Shown here one piece after another: positions 16,336 to 25,860 of a stretch of 64,000 bases of DNA; position 1 is the stretch's first letter, and each line of letters starts with the position of its first letter. Below the pieces are notes generated by a model. That model saw only the letters and a program-made list of their open reading frames with translations, searched no databases and had not been told where the DNA came from. A program made the position numbers and the translations under genes. Source of the stretch: Lysobacter lycopersici (GTDB lineage Bacteria > Pseudomonadota > Gammaproteobacteria > Xanthomonadales > Xanthomonadaceae); NCBI RefSeq assembly GCF_007556775.1, contig NZ_CP041742.1:1750001-1814000 (forward strand), written 5' to 3'.

Positions 16336-16758
16336 TTATTCCCCGGCCCAGAAATCCGGCAGGCCCGAGGTCACCCACCAGGTCTTGGTCGCCGGGTCGT
16401 AGCGCCATTCCTCGGTGTAACGCAGGCTGCGCTCGGCCATGGTGTTGCGGTTGATCACGCCGATCTCGATCTCGCGCCGGGCACGATCCTCGAGGACCTG
16501 CGAACCGAGCTCGTGGTAACCCGACACCTGGACCTGCTTGTAGCGCGAGAGCTCGAGGTCGGTGAGCGGATGCTTGTCGCGGTATTCGGAATCGAGCAGG
16601 TTCCACGCGCCTTCGAAATCGCCCCAGCGGATCGCCGCCGACCACGCGTACTGCGCACTATCGAGGGCGCTCATCTTCGGTTGGCCGGTGGCGCAACCGG
16701 CGAGCAGCGCGCCCAGCAGGGCAACCAGCAGCCAACGCCACGACTTCGCCTGGATCAT
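16336..16758 (-). CDS. Lipoprotein of unknown function
   Basis: A 140-residue lipoprotein: signal MIQAKSWRWLLVALLGALLAGC with the lipobox LAGC. The mature domain (ALDSAQYAWSAAIRWGDFEGAW ... EEWRYDPATKTWWVTSGLPDFW) resembles the NTF2-like small-domain lipoproteins conserved in Xanthomonadaceae. No catalytic residues are evident. It stands alone between the rhodanese and thioesterase genes. Confidence 0.75.
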   Translation of the reverse strand: MIQAKSWRWLLVALLGALLAGCATGQPKMSALDSAQYAWSAAIRWGDFEGAWNLLDSEYRDKHPLTDLELSRYKQVQVSGYHELGSQVLEDRARREIEIGVINRNTMAERSLRYTEEWRYDPATKTWWVTSGLPDFWAGE

Positions 16759-16788
16759 GTGTCTTCCCCCGCTTTCGTCGACGCCATC

Positions 16789-17250
16789 CTAACCCCTGGC
16801 GATGGCGACGTAGCGCGAACGCATGTCGCAGGCGCTACCGCCCCCGGGCAGCGGGACGCGAGCATCGAGGTTCAGGCTCGCGCGGCCGTTGGCGCGTAGC
16901 GTTGCAACGAAGGCCGCCAGTTCCGCCGCGTCGGCGTTCGCGGTGGCTTCGAGGTCGGCGAACAGTGGCGCGCGATAGCGCACCTCGCTGGAGGCCACGA
17001 ACACGTCCGCATGCAGGCCGGCGCGTTCCAGCGCCAGCGTGGCCACGCCCCAGCCGGCCAGGGTCATCAGCGAGACCAGGCTGCCGCCGAACGCACAGCC
17101 CTTGTCGTTGACATGCGCGGACAGCGGCGCGCGCAGGCGCAGCCCGCTGGCGTCGGCGCCGGCGATCTGCAGCCGCATCGCCGCCACCGGCGGCATCGAC
17201 AGGTAGTGCGCGAGCAGCGATTGCAATGCCGGATCGGAATCGGGATTCAT
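16789..17250 (-). CDS. Hotdog-fold thioesterase-like protein (YiiD C-terminal type)
   Basis: A 153-residue single hotdog domain. Motifs LSAHVNDKGCAFGGSLVSLMTLAGWG and VRYRAPLF match the thioesterase domain found at the C-terminus of YiiD. It is probably an acyl-CoA or acyl-ACP thioesterase; substrate unknown. The start lies only 21 bp from the divergent hemD start, so the promoters of both genes must overlap each other or the opposite coding region. Confidence 0.8.
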   Translation of the reverse strand: MNPDSDPALQSLLAHYLSMPPVAAMRLQIAGADASGLRLRAPLSAHVNDKGCAFGGSLVSLMTLAGWGVATLALERAGLHADVFVASSEVRYRAPLFADLEATANADAAELAAFVATLRANGRASLNLDARVPLPGGGSACDMRSRYVAIARG

Positions 17251-17271
17251 GGATGTATGTATGCTCGTTCC

Positions 17272-18042
17272 ATGGCGAAGGCGAAGCGAATGCCGTTGGC
17301 GAGATGCTATGTGATTTCGCTGCGCCCGGTCGGCGCGCACGAATCCCTGCGCCGGGCCGCCGCCGCACGGGGCGCGCGCGTGCTGGCGCTGTCCTCGTGG
17401 CGGATCGAGACGCAGGACGATGCCGGAACGCGACGCGCCCTGCGCGCCGCGCTCGCCGCCGACCTCGTGATCGCCACCAGTCCGGCCGCGGTGCGCGCGA
17501 CCGCCGCGTTGCAAGCACTGAAGCGGAAACGCGGGCAACGCTGGTGCGCGGTCGGCGCCGGCACCGCCGCGGCGCTGCGTCGCGCCGGCATCGACGCGGT
17601 CGTTTCGCCATCGCGCATGGACAGCGAAGGATTGCTCGCGCTCGCGGAACTGCAATCGTTGCATGGACGCGGCGTCGGCCTGCTCACCGCGCCCGGTGGG
17701 CGCAACGTCATTGCGCCGACGCTGCGCAAGCGCGGTGCGCACGTGCTGCGCGCCGACGTGTACCGGCGCGTCGAGATTCCGTTTTCATCGGCTTCGCTTT
17801 CGCGTTTCCGCGCGCTGCGCGCGAAACCATGGCTCGCGCTCGGCAGCGGCGAAGCCCTGCAACAAGCGTTGACGCGCCTTCCCGCCGACCTCGCCGACAA
17901 GCTGCGCGCGGCCGATGTCGCCGCAGCCAGCGAACGCCTCGCGCAGGCGGCGCGGGAGTTCGGGTTCCAAGGCCGGATCGCGGTCGCGGCCAGTGCCCGC
18001 CCGCGCGATCTCGTCGCGGCGATGGCGGCGGCGATCGGGTAG
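17272..18042 (+). CDS. hemD: Uroporphyrinogen-III synthase
   Basis: A 256-residue HemD-type protein that cyclises hydroxymethylbilane to uroporphyrinogen III in haem synthesis. HemD families are poorly conserved; support comes from the two-lobed pattern (VISLRPVGAHESLRRAAAARGA; GLLTAPGGRNVIAPTLRKRGA; TSPAAVRA; ADVAAASERLAQAAREFG) and from hemX and hemY following directly. The ATG was chosen as the first in the frame after the thioesterase gene. Confidence 0.88.
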   Translation: MAKAKRMPLARCYVISLRPVGAHESLRRAAAARGARVLALSSWRIETQDDAGTRRALRAALAADLVIATSPAAVRATAALQALKRKRGQRWCAVGAGTAAALRRAGIDAVVSPSRMDSEGLLALAELQSLHGRGVGLLTAPGGRNVIAPTLRKRGAHVLRADVYRRVEIPFSSASLSRFRALRAKPWLALGSGEALQQALTRLPADLADKLRAADVAAASERLAQAAREFGFQGRIAVAASARPRDLVAAMAAAIG

Positions 18043-18075
18043 CATGCGCGCCACGTTCCGCACTCCCCCGCGCCC

Positions 18076-19044
18076 GTGACGTCCCCCGACCCGACATCCG
18101 CTCCACGCTCCGGTTCCGGCCGCGGCGGGTTCGTCTTCGCGCTGGTCGTGTTGGCGGCGTTGGCGGTCGCCGGCTGGTACGGCTGGCGGGCCTGGTCCGC
18201 GCGTGATGCGGCCATGCGCCGCACCTTCGCCGAACAGGCCGATGCGCTGGACGCCCGCCTCGATGCGTTGCGTGGCGAGCAACGCGCGCAATCGCTGCGC
18301 ATGCAGCAGGACGAAGCGACCAACCGCGTGCTGCGCGAGGAACTGATCGGCCTCGGCCAGCGCTCGGCCCTGATCGAACAAACGGTGGAAAAACTCGCCG
18401 ACCCGGACCGCCACGGTGCGCAGGCCCTGTTCCTCGACGAAACCGCGCTGCTGCTCGCCACCGGCCAGCAACGCCTGCAACTCGCCGGCGACCTCGACGG
18501 CGCGCGCCGCGCCTACGCCATCGCCGCCACGCTGCTCGAGCGCGTGGACGACCCGAAACTGCTGGACCTGCGCCAGACCCTGCTGCAGGAACGTAACGCG
18601 CTGGATGCGCTCGGCGCGGACCCGCGCGCGGCCGCGCTACGCGAACTCGCCGGTTTCGCCGCTTCATTGCCCGGCGACGGGGCGGTCGCGAACGATCGCG
18701 ATGCGAACTCGCCGTGGTGGCAACGCCTGCTGTCGCGGATCGTGCGCGTGCAACCGAGCAACGCCGCCATCGCCACCGATCCGGTCGACCGTCGCAACGC
18801 GCGTTCGGCACTCGAACTCGAACTCACACTGGCCCGCGCCGCGGCCGAACGCCGCGATGCCGCCGCGTGGCACGAGGCGCTGGACCGCGCGAACGCGTGG
18901 CTGCATCGGCTGTGGCCGGATTCACCGCAACGGAAAACCCTGGAAGCGCGGCTCGCGGCATTGCGCGCGATGCCGCTGGCGACTTCGAATCCCGTGCTCG
19001 GCACCACGCTGCAGCAGTTGCAGGCGCTGCGCTCCGCGCGTTGA
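18076..19044 (+). CDS. hemX: HemX-like membrane protein
   Basis: A 322-residue inner-membrane protein with one N-terminal transmembrane helix (residues about 19-38), a coiled coil (about 45-110) and an alpha-helical periplasmic domain. This is the HemX pattern. The family was named uroporphyrinogen methyltransferase, but this type lacks a SAM-binding methylase fold and is better seen as a haem-operon membrane partner. It starts with GTG, 34 bp after hemD. Confidence 0.9.
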   Translation: MTSPDPTSAPRSGSGRGGFVFALVVLAALAVAGWYGWRAWSARDAAMRRTFAEQADALDARLDALRGEQRAQSLRMQQDEATNRVLREELIGLGQRSALIEQTVEKLADPDRHGAQALFLDETALLLATGQQRLQLAGDLDGARRAYAIAATLLERVDDPKLLDLRQTLLQERNALDALGADPRAAALRELAGFAASLPGDGAVANDRDANSPWWQRLLSRIVRVQPSNAAIATDPVDRRNARSALELELTLARAAAERRDAAAWHEALDRANAWLHRLWPDSPQRKTLEARLAALRAMPLATSNPVLGTTLQQLQALRSAR

Positions 19045-19134
19045 AGCGTGCCGGTTGGGCCCGCGTTCATCTCCGCAACGCCGCCGCGACGCGGCATGCG
19101 CTAGGGTCGGCGCGTCACGCAAGGATCCATCGCC

Positions 19135-20394
19135 ATGAACCTGTTCCGCAGCCTGCTGTTCTGGATCGTGCTCGCATTGCTGGGCGCGCTCGCCGCGCAA
19201 TTCCTGCTGGCCGATCCGGGCTACGTGCTGGTGCGCTTCCGCGGTACCGATTACACGACCACCGTCGCCGCCGCGGTCATCGGCGTCCTCGTCGCGCTGC
19301 TCGTCATCGGCGTGCTGTGGAAGCTGTTGATGCTGCCGTTCCGTTCCTGGCGCCGGCTGCGCGACCGCAATTCCCGTGCACGATTGGGCGAAGGCCTGGA
19401 CGCATTGCACGGCGGTCATTACGCCCGCGCCGAGCAGTTGCTGGCGCGCGCGGCCGACGAAGGCCACGACGCCGCCTTCGCGCGCGTGGCCGCGGCGCAG
19501 GCCGCGAACGCGCGCGGCGACGCCGCCGCCGCACAGGCGCACATCGATGCGCTCGATCCGAGGCACGCCGGTGCGCGCGCGATCGCGCTTGCCGAACAGG
19601 CACTCGCCGACGAACGCCCGACCGATGCGCTGGTCGCGCTCGACATCCCCGCGATTCAGCCCTTGCCACCACGCGGACAGGCCTTGCGCGCGCAGGCACT
19701 CGCCGCGACCGGGAAATCCGCCGAGGCCTACGGCCTGCTTGGTGCGTTGCGCCAGCAGCACGCACTGCCGGATGCGCTGCTCGACGAATTGCAGGAACGC
19801 TGGGCCGCGGCTGCATTGCGCGATGCCGCCGACGCGAACGCGCTCGCCGATACCTGGGATCACCTGCCGAAGGCCGTTCGCAGCGATCCCGACGTGGTGC
19901 TCGCCTACGCCGACCGTGCCGCCGCACTGCGCTGGGACGAGGCTGCTTCGAAGGCGGTGGAAAGCGCATTGGACACGCGCTGGGACGAAAGCCTCGCAGC
20001 GCGCTACGGCACGCTGCCCGCCGGCGGTCGCGCCGAACAGCGCCGCGCGAACATCGAACGCTGGCTGCAGGCGCATCCGTCCAGCCCGGCTTTGCTGCTC
20101 GCGCTCGCTCGCCTCGACCGCGATGAAGGCCGCTGGCCGCAGGCCGAAGCCAACCTGCACCGCGCGCTGGCGCAGGGCGCCGGCGCCGATGCCTGGGAGG
20201 AATTCGGCAACGCCTACGCGCAGGCCGGCGACACGGACCGCGCGCAACGCAGTTATGCAAACGCGTTGCGTGTTGCCCGCGGCGAAGCGGCGCTGGAACT
20301 TCCCGGTCGCGATTCACGCGAGGAGCCCGAGGACGGCATCGCGATCGAGGAACGCGACGAGCACGGGATTCCGCGATTGCGGGGAGAATCGTAG
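19135..20394 (+). CDS. hemY: HemY, haem-biosynthesis-associated TPR membrane protein
   Basis: A 419-residue protein with two N-terminal transmembrane helices (residues about 7-27 and 42-63, the second in VAAAVIGVLVALLVIGVLW) followed by a long TPR-like alpha region. The HemY start pattern is clear (FRGTDYTTTVAAAV). It belongs with hemD-hemX; it is thought to affect late haem synthesis, but the mechanism is unknown. The C-terminus is acidic. It is the last gene of the hemDXY run. Confidence 0.92.
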   Translation: MNLFRSLLFWIVLALLGALAAQFLLADPGYVLVRFRGTDYTTTVAAAVIGVLVALLVIGVLWKLLMLPFRSWRRLRDRNSRARLGEGLDALHGGHYARAEQLLARAADEGHDAAFARVAAAQAANARGDAAAAQAHIDALDPRHAGARAIALAEQALADERPTDALVALDIPAIQPLPPRGQALRAQALAATGKSAEAYGLLGALRQQHALPDALLDELQERWAAAALRDAADANALADTWDHLPKAVRSDPDVVLAYADRAAALRWDEAASKAVESALDTRWDESLAARYGTLPAGGRAEQRRANIERWLQAHPSSPALLLALARLDRDEGRWPQAEANLHRALAQGAGADAWEEFGNAYAQAGDTDRAQRSYANALRVARGEAALELPGRDSREEPEDGIAIEERDEHGIPRLRGES

Positions 20395-20440
20395 GCCCGA
20401 TCGGTTTTAACGACCCGGCAAGAACTCGCTTCACGCGAAA

Positions 20441-20464
20441 GCCGGGTTGACGAAGCAACCCGGC
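20441..20464. terminator. Hairpin between convergent hemY and DUF4349 genes
   Basis: A perfect 8-bp stem GCCGGGTT/AACCCGGC with an 8-nt loop sits between two convergent stop codons. It is a candidate bidirectional terminator, though neither side has a strong U-tract. Confidence 0.5.
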
Positions 20465-20472
20465 CTGCGATT

Positions 20473-21447
20473 TCAGGGTCGAGCGGTTTTCCTTCTGCGC
20501 CAGTACCGCAGCAAGGAATATCCCGCCGCGATGAGCAGCCACAGCGGCCACACCTGTGCCAGGGCCACGACGAGGTTGAGCGCGCCCCGCCAGCCGATGC
20601 GCAAGGATTCGCCCAGGCGGTTGAAGAACCCGGGGCCGTTATCGCGGAACACGGCTTCCACGTCGATGCGCACGGCCTTGCGCACCTGCGAATCCTGGTG
20701 CAACGACAAGGCGATCGTGCTGAAGTCGACGCGATCCTGGAATTCCTTCATCGCCAGCATGGCTTCGTCGCGATCGGCGTTCGCCTCGCCGCGGGCCTGG
20801 ATCGCATCGGCCTTCTGCCCCAGCTTGCCACCGTCGGCCACCGCTGCGCCCAATTGCTGCTGCGTCGATTGTGCGCGTTGCGCCGCAAGTTGCTGGCGCA
20901 GCAGTTCGAACTGCGCGTCCTCCGCCTTGAAGCTCCGGCTGTCGAGGAATTCCATCTTGCCGGCGATGGCGCGCAGGAACGATTGCGTCTTTTCGCTGGG
21001 CACGCGCACGGTCAATTCGCCATGCAGGGTGTATTCGGTCAACTCCAGCTGTTTCCCGTCGCCAATCGAACGTCGACGCATGCCCTGCGTTTCGGACTTG
21101 ATGTCGTTGCCGACGACGAATCCACCCTGCGCCGCCACTTCGTCCTCGATGGCGAGCGCGGTCGCATAAACATCCCTGACCTCGAACTCGGCGCGCGCGG
21201 TACGGATGAACCTGCGCTGCGCATCGACGAACGTCGCGGCACTCGACGCCAGCTGCTGCGGATCGACTGCCTGGCTTTCCGCAACGGCAGGTGGTGCCGC
21301 CGGGGCCGGGGCGCCACCTCTTGCGATGTCCGCCTCTGCCGAGGCCATGGATGCATCGGCCGCTTGCTGCTGCCGGGAACAACCGGCGATGGCTACGGCC
21401 AGCAGCAGGCCGACAAAGACCGAACCTTGTACCCACCTCGTGCGCAT
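20473..21447 (-). CDS. DUF4349-domain lipoprotein
   Basis: A 324-residue membrane lipoprotein: the signal ends with the lipobox IAGC (Cys23), a DUF4349 domain follows (RTARAEFEVRDVYATALAIEDEV ... GELTVRVPSEKTQSFLRAIAG), then a coiled coil (about residues 185-230, LLRQQLAAQRAQSTQQQ) and a C-terminal transmembrane helix near 290-312 with an RRRK cytoplasmic end. It would therefore be anchored at both ends in the inner membrane. Function unknown. Confidence 0.85.
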   Translation of the reverse strand: MRTRWVQGSVFVGLLLAVAIAGCSRQQQAADASMASAEADIARGGAPAPAAPPAVAESQAVDPQQLASSAATFVDAQRRFIRTARAEFEVRDVYATALAIEDEVAAQGGFVVGNDIKSETQGMRRRSIGDGKQLELTEYTLHGELTVRVPSEKTQSFLRAIAGKMEFLDSRSFKAEDAQFELLRQQLAAQRAQSTQQQLGAAVADGGKLGQKADAIQARGEANADRDEAMLAMKEFQDRVDFSTIALSLHQDSQVRKAVRIDVEAVFRDNGPGFFNRLGESLRIGWRGALNLVVALAQVWPLWLLIAAGYSLLRYWRRRKTARP

Positions 21448-21521
21448 GGACCACCCCCGTTCGTGATTGGCGATGCTATCAACGAACGAAGGACGCAACG
21501 GGGTTAACCCGTGCTGCCCGA

Positions 21522-22799
21522 TCACCGCTCCAGAATCGCCACCACGCCCATGCCACCGGCGGTGCAGATCGACACAAGGCAACGGCCGCCGCCGCGCTGC
21601 TTCAGTTCCTTCGCCGCGGTGGCGACGATGCGCGCGCCGGTGGCCGCGAACGGATGCCCAGTGGCGAGCGATGAACCGTTGATGTTGAGCTTGGCCGGAT
21701 CGATGCGACCCAGCGGCGCATCCAGGCCGAGGCGGTTCCTGCAGTATTCCTCGCTCTCCCACGCGCGCAGCGTGCACAGCACCTGCGCGGCGAAGGCTTC
21801 GTGGATTTCGTAGAGGTCGAAGTCCTGCAACGTCAGTCCGTTGCGCGCGAGCATTTCCGGCACCGCGACGGTCGGTGCCATCAACAGGCCTTCGCCGTGC
21901 ACGAAATCGACCGCGGCCACCTGCGTATCTCGGATGCGGCACAGCACTTCATGCCCGTGCTTCGCCGCCCAGTCTTCCGAGGCGATCAAACACGCGGCGG
22001 CGCCGTCGGTCAGCGGCGTGGAATTGCCGGCAGTAAGCGTGCCGCGGCCGGAAGTCTTGTCGAACGCCGGCTTCAGCGTCGCCAACTTCTCGATGCTGGT
22101 GTCGGGACGCAGGATGTTGTCGCGTGACACGCCGCGGAAACTGACCACCAGGTCGTCGAAGAAACCGCGCTCGTACGCGGCGGCGAGCTTGTGGTGCGAA
22201 GCGACCGCGAGTTCGTCCTGCGAATCGCGCGAGATGTTCCACTCCTTCGCCATGTCCTCGCAGTGGTCGCCCATCGACTTGCCGGTGCGCGGTTCCGCGA
22301 CGCCGGGGAATTCGGGCTTGAGTTCGCGGAAATGGAAGCCCCTGAACGCGGCGAGCCTGTCCTTCGTCGTCTTCGCGCGCGCGGCCTCGAGCACGCGCCG
22401 GCGCAGGGCCTGGCCGTAGACGATGGGCACGTCGGAGGTGGTGTCGCTGCCGCCGCCGATGCCGACCTCGATCTGCCCGGCGGCGATCTTGTTGGCGACG
22501 ATCATGATGCTGTCGAGCGAGGTGCCGCAGGCGCGTTGCAGGGTGATGCCCGGCGTCAGCGGCGACAGGCCCGAGGACAGCGTCGCCTCGCGCGCGAGGT
22601 TCCAGTCGAACGGCTGCTTGATCACCGCGCCGAACGCGACTTCGCCCAGCACCTGCCCGTGCAGACCGAACTTCTCGACCAGCGCGCCGAGCGTGCGCAC
22701 GCCCATGCCGAGGTTGCCGACATCGGCGTAGGCGGTGTTCTGCCGGCAGAAGGGGATGCGGACGCCGCCGAGCACGGCGACGGGACGGCCCTGGAGCAT
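21522..22799 (-). CDS. Acetyl-CoA acetyltransferase (FadI-like thiolase)
   Basis: A 425-residue thiolase. The acylation cysteine is in LQRACGTSLDS, the second cysteine in SICTAGGMG, and the catalytic histidine motif is GHPFAATGA. The IHEAFAAQ motif (His instead of Asn in NEAFA) is typical of FadI and the beta subunit of trifunctional protein, so this enzyme probably works on longer acyl chains in beta-oxidation. No fadJ partner is adjacent. The ATG opens directly with PVAVLGGVRIPFCR. Confidence 0.9.
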   Translation of the reverse strand: MLQGRPVAVLGGVRIPFCRQNTAYADVGNLGMGVRTLGALVEKFGLHGQVLGEVAFGAVIKQPFDWNLAREATLSSGLSPLTPGITLQRACGTSLDSIMIVANKIAAGQIEVGIGGGSDTTSDVPIVYGQALRRRVLEAARAKTTKDRLAAFRGFHFRELKPEFPGVAEPRTGKSMGDHCEDMAKEWNISRDSQDELAVASHHKLAAAYERGFFDDLVVSFRGVSRDNILRPDTSIEKLATLKPAFDKTSGRGTLTAGNSTPLTDGAAACLIASEDWAAKHGHEVLCRIRDTQVAAVDFVHGEGLLMAPTVAVPEMLARNGLTLQDFDLYEIHEAFAAQVLCTLRAWESEEYCRNRLGLDAPLGRIDPAKLNINGSSLATGHPFAATGARIVATAAKELKQRGGGRCLVSICTAGGMGVVAILER

Positions 22800-22896
22800 G
22801 GTGTTTCGCCTCTTTCGCGGCCCGCGCGACACGCGCGGGCATAATGGCCGCAGTCTAGCGCCGCGCCCGTGTGCGGCCAATCACGACGCCGAGGCC

Positions 22897-23742
22897 ATGC
22901 ACGACCACGACGCCAATGCCACCGGCCTGCTCGCGCTGGAACTCGCCGACGGCGCGATCGGCGTCGATGCGCTCGCCACCGACGCGGCGATGGCCCTGGC
23001 CGAATGCCTGGCCCTGGATCTCGCGCGGATCGCGCCGCGGGCCGCGGACTGCGACCTCGTGCTCGCCGCCGCGCATTTCGACCCGGCCGAGGCCCTGCGC
23101 CCCGGCTGGCCGCTGCACCAGCGGCTGGCCGAACTGCATGCGCGCGCGCCACGCGCCAACACACGGGCCGCGCGCATCTTCGCCTTCGGCGCGGACGCGC
23201 AGGGCCGCGTGCCGCTGCCGTTCATGGCCGAACCCGAATTGCGCGGCGGTGCGCTGCGGGTGTTGCCGTTCCTGCTGACGGGAGCCGATGCGGCCGCGGT
23301 GCAGGAACAGCTCGAAGCCGAACTGCTGGATCGCGGCATGGCCTCGGCGCGCACCGCGTTGCTGGCGCAGGAGGCGTTCGCCGCGCGCATCGAGCACGCG
23401 CGCCTGTTCACCCTGCACGACCTCGCCGCGATGATGGCGCTGCAGTACGAACACGCCGGCCTGCGCGTGCTGTGGCCGGTGATCGAAGTCGCGCTGCTGG
23501 CGCCGGCGGGAAGCGTCGAAGTCGATGCACCGCCGGAGCCGCGCCTGCGCTACGCCGAAGGCGTGTCCCACCTGGAAATCGCTTCGCCGTCGCGCTGGCA
23601 ACGCGAATTCCCGGGCGGCAACGAACTCACGCTCGAACAAACGGTGCGCGGTTACGCCGCTTACGAGGCGCGGCTGCGCCAGTTCGCCGCGGTGCTGGCC
23701 GCGCACGGCATCGACGCGGTGTTCGATTACGTCGATGCGTGA
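22897..23742 (+). CDS. Conserved-looking hypothetical protein
   Basis: A 281-residue cytoplasmic protein, Ala- and Leu-rich, without signal peptide or membrane helices. It starts MHDHDANATGLLALELADGAIG and ends with a well-ordered segment (RLRYAEGVSHLEIASPS ... YAAYEARLRQFAAVLAAHGI). I do not recognise the family and see no catalytic motif. Codon use matches its neighbours, so it is unlikely to be foreign. It is divergent from the thiolase gene, with 97 bp between the two starts. Confidence 0.7.
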   Translation: MHDHDANATGLLALELADGAIGVDALATDAAMALAECLALDLARIAPRAADCDLVLAAAHFDPAEALRPGWPLHQRLAELHARAPRANTRAARIFAFGADAQGRVPLPFMAEPELRGGALRVLPFLLTGADAAAVQEQLEAELLDRGMASARTALLAQEAFAARIEHARLFTLHDLAAMMALQYEHAGLRVLWPVIEVALLAPAGSVEVDAPPEPRLRYAEGVSHLEIASPSRWQREFPGGNELTLEQTVRGYAAYEARLRQFAAVLAAHGIDAVFDYVDA

Positions 23743-23753
23743 ATGCGCAATGT

Positions 23754-23807
23754 TGTGGGAGGGGCTTCAGCCCTGACATGGCATGCCGCAGGGTTTGTCG
23801 CGGCTAC
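23754..23807. repeat. TGTGGGAGGGGCTTCAGCC-type intergenic repeat
   Basis: An intergenic element with arms TGTGGGAGGGGCTTCAGCC and GTCGCGGCTAC, related to the shorter copy at 491-526. It lies between the hypothetical gene and the convergent sodC stop. Confidence 0.55.
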
Positions 23808-23822
23808 AGAAGCATCAATCGC

Positions 23823-24374
23823 TCACGGCGCGGTGATCACCCCGCAGGCGATGCGCGCACCGGCGTTGCCGGACGGCTGCGAGGTGTAGTCGTCCGCATT
23901 CGCGTGCACGACCACGGCCTTGCCGACGATGTCGTCGGCGCCGCCGCCTCCGAGCACGGCGCCGGCGAAATGCGCGTCGACGTGTGCGACGCCGTTCGTA
24001 TCGGCGACGAGGTTGTCGTTGTCGCCGAGGTGGTGGTGTGGCGCGCTGGCGCGACCGTGCGCATCGCCGGCGGGATTGAAGTGGCCGCCGGCGCTGGACG
24101 CATCGGCCGCGCTGCAGTCGCCGGTTTCATGGATGTGGAAACCGTGCGTGCTGTTCGGCGCGAGCCCGCCGATGTCGCCCGTGACATGCACGCCGTCGCC
24201 CATCGGCATCAGCATCAATTTGCCGCTGACCATGCTGCCCGAGGCGGGCGCGAGCGCGACGCTGGCCATGTCCACGGCACCAGGCGCGGACGCGGCGGTA
24301 TCGGACGACGGCGTGCTGGCGCAGCCGGCGAGCAATGCGATCGAGGCGGCGAGCGGGAGGATTCGAAGTTTCAT
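23823..24374 (-). CDS. sodC: Cu/Zn superoxide dismutase, lipoprotein form
   Basis: A 183-residue periplasmic or membrane-anchored SodC. The signal has the lipobox LAGC (Cys18). Metal ligands are visible in HGFHIHETGDC (copper His pair), GGHFNPAGDAHG (bridging and zinc His) and VVVHANADDY (copper His); the electrostatic-loop Arg and second disulfide Cys are in GARIACGVI. It dismutates superoxide in the envelope. All active-site residues are present, so it should be active. Confidence 0.95.
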   Translation of the reverse strand: MKLRILPLAASIALLAGCASTPSSDTAASAPGAVDMASVALAPASGSMVSGKLMLMPMGDGVHVTGDIGGLAPNSTHGFHIHETGDCSAADASSAGGHFNPAGDAHGRASAPHHHLGDNDNLVADTNGVAHVDAHFAGAVLGGGGADDIVGKAVVVHANADDYTSQPSGNAGARIACGVITAP

Positions 24375-24434
24375 GGCGATCTCCGGTCGAAGTCCGCGAT
24401 GCTCTCGCAGGCGATGTTGCGTCGTGGTGAATCG

Positions 24435-25856
24435 TCAGCGCCGCTTGCGCCCCGGCCCGAGCTTGCGCGTGAGCGTGTTGCGGCCGACGCCGAGTTTTTC
24501 CGCCGCGGCGCCGCGATGGCCATCACTGTGCTCCAACGCGGCCTGCAGCAGCACGCGATCGAGCCGCGAGCGCGCCTGCGCGTGCAGGTCGCCCGCGCCA
24601 TCGCGCAGTTGCGCGCGCGCCCAGTCCGCGAGCGCGCCTTCCCACGCATCGCCTTCGACCGACGCGGACGCAAGCGGGCCCGCGGCTTCGTCGAGGTCGT
24701 GCAGGCCCAGGGTCGCGCCCGGCGCCAGCGCGGCGAGGCGCCAGCACAGGTTTTCGAGTTCGCGCACGTTGCCCGGCCAGTCGTAAGCCTGCAGCCGTTC
24801 CAGCGCAGCCGGCGACAAACGCTTCGCCGACGCGTGCAGTTTCTGCGCGGCCGCGGCGAGGAAACGCGACGCGAGCAACGGAATGTCTTCGCGCCGCTCG
24901 CGCAGCGGCGGCAGGCGCAGCCGAACGACGTCGAGCCGATGCAGCAGGTCGGCGCGGAAACGCCCGTCGGCGACCAGCGCTTCCAGCGGCTGGTGCGTGG
25001 CCGCGATCACGCGCACGTCGACGCGGATCAGTTCGCGCCCGCCGACGCGGAAGAATTCGCCTTCGGCCAACACGCGCAGCAGTCGCGTCTGCAAAGCCGG
25101 CGGCATGTCGCCGATTTCGTCGAGGAACAGGGTTCCTCCGTCGGCCTGCTCGAAACGCCCGACATGGCGCTTGTTCGCGCCGGTGAAGGCGCCGGCCTCG
25201 TGGCCGAACAGTTCGCTTTCGAGCAATTCCGCCGGAATCGCCGCGGTGTTGAGCGCGATGAAGGGTTTGTTGGCGCGCGGCGATTCGCGGTGCAGCGCGC
25301 GCGCGACCAGTTCCTTGCCGGTACCGGTTTCGCCGGTGACCAGGACGTTCAACGGTGCGGCCGCGACCCGGCCCATGGCGCGGAACAGCGCCTGCATCCG
25401 CGGCGAATCGCCGAGCAGTTGCGGCGCGTCGTCCTGCATCGACGCTGGTGCTTGCGAACGCGATTCCTTCGATGCATTCGACGAAGGCAATTCCGGCAAC
25501 GCGCGCGCGGCCAGCGCCACCGCATGGTCGAGGTCGAAGGGCTTGGACAGGAATTCGTGGGCGCCGCCGCGGAATGCGCCGGCGGTGCTGGCGAGGTCGG
25601 TGTAGGCGCTCATCACGATCACCGGCAATTCCGGATGCCGCGATTTCAGCCGTTCCAGCAATGCGAGGCCGTCGTCGCCGGGCATGCGCACGTCGGTGAA
25701 CAGCAGCTCCGGAGGCTGGCGATTCCCCAGCGCTGCAAGCGCCGCCTGCGCCGAATCGAAACCCTCGACTGCGTAGCCGGCTTCGCGCAACGCGGTCGCC
25801 AGCACGAAGCGCACGCCGTGGTCGTCGTCCACCACCCAGATGCGCGCGGCGTTCAT
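24435..25856 (-). CDS. ntrC: Nitrogen regulator NtrC, sigma-54 activator
   Basis: A 473-residue response regulator: receiver domain with phospho-acceptor Asp55 and Lys105, AAA+ domain with GETGTGKE (175-182), the sigma-54 contact GAFTGA (222-227) and LFLDEIGD, then a Fis-type helix-turn-helix at the C-terminus (GHRGAAAEKLGVGRNTLTRKL). Phosphorylated by NtrB, it activates glnA and other nitrogen genes. It is separated from ntrB by 162 bp that contain a palindromic repeat, so coupling to ntrB is looser than in enterics. Confidence 0.95.
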   Translation of the reverse strand: MNAARIWVVDDDHGVRFVLATALREAGYAVEGFDSAQAALAALGNRQPPELLFTDVRMPGDDGLALLERLKSRHPELPVIVMSAYTDLASTAGAFRGGAHEFLSKPFDLDHAVALAARALPELPSSNASKESRSQAPASMQDDAPQLLGDSPRMQALFRAMGRVAAAPLNVLVTGETGTGKELVARALHRESPRANKPFIALNTAAIPAELLESELFGHEAGAFTGANKRHVGRFEQADGGTLFLDEIGDMPPALQTRLLRVLAEGEFFRVGGRELIRVDVRVIAATHQPLEALVADGRFRADLLHRLDVVRLRLPPLRERREDIPLLASRFLAAAAQKLHASAKRLSPAALERLQAYDWPGNVRELENLCWRLAALAPGATLGLHDLDEAAGPLASASVEGDAWEGALADWARAQLRDGAGDLHAQARSRLDRVLLQAALEHSDGHRGAAAEKLGVGRNTLTRKLGPGRKRR

Positions 25857-25860
25857 TTCC

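Noticed and set aside
23754-23807. A riboswitch or regulatory RNA before sodC
   Set aside because: The segment matches the general TGTGGGAGGGGCTTCAGCC intergenic element and lies after, not before, the sodC gene (its stop side).
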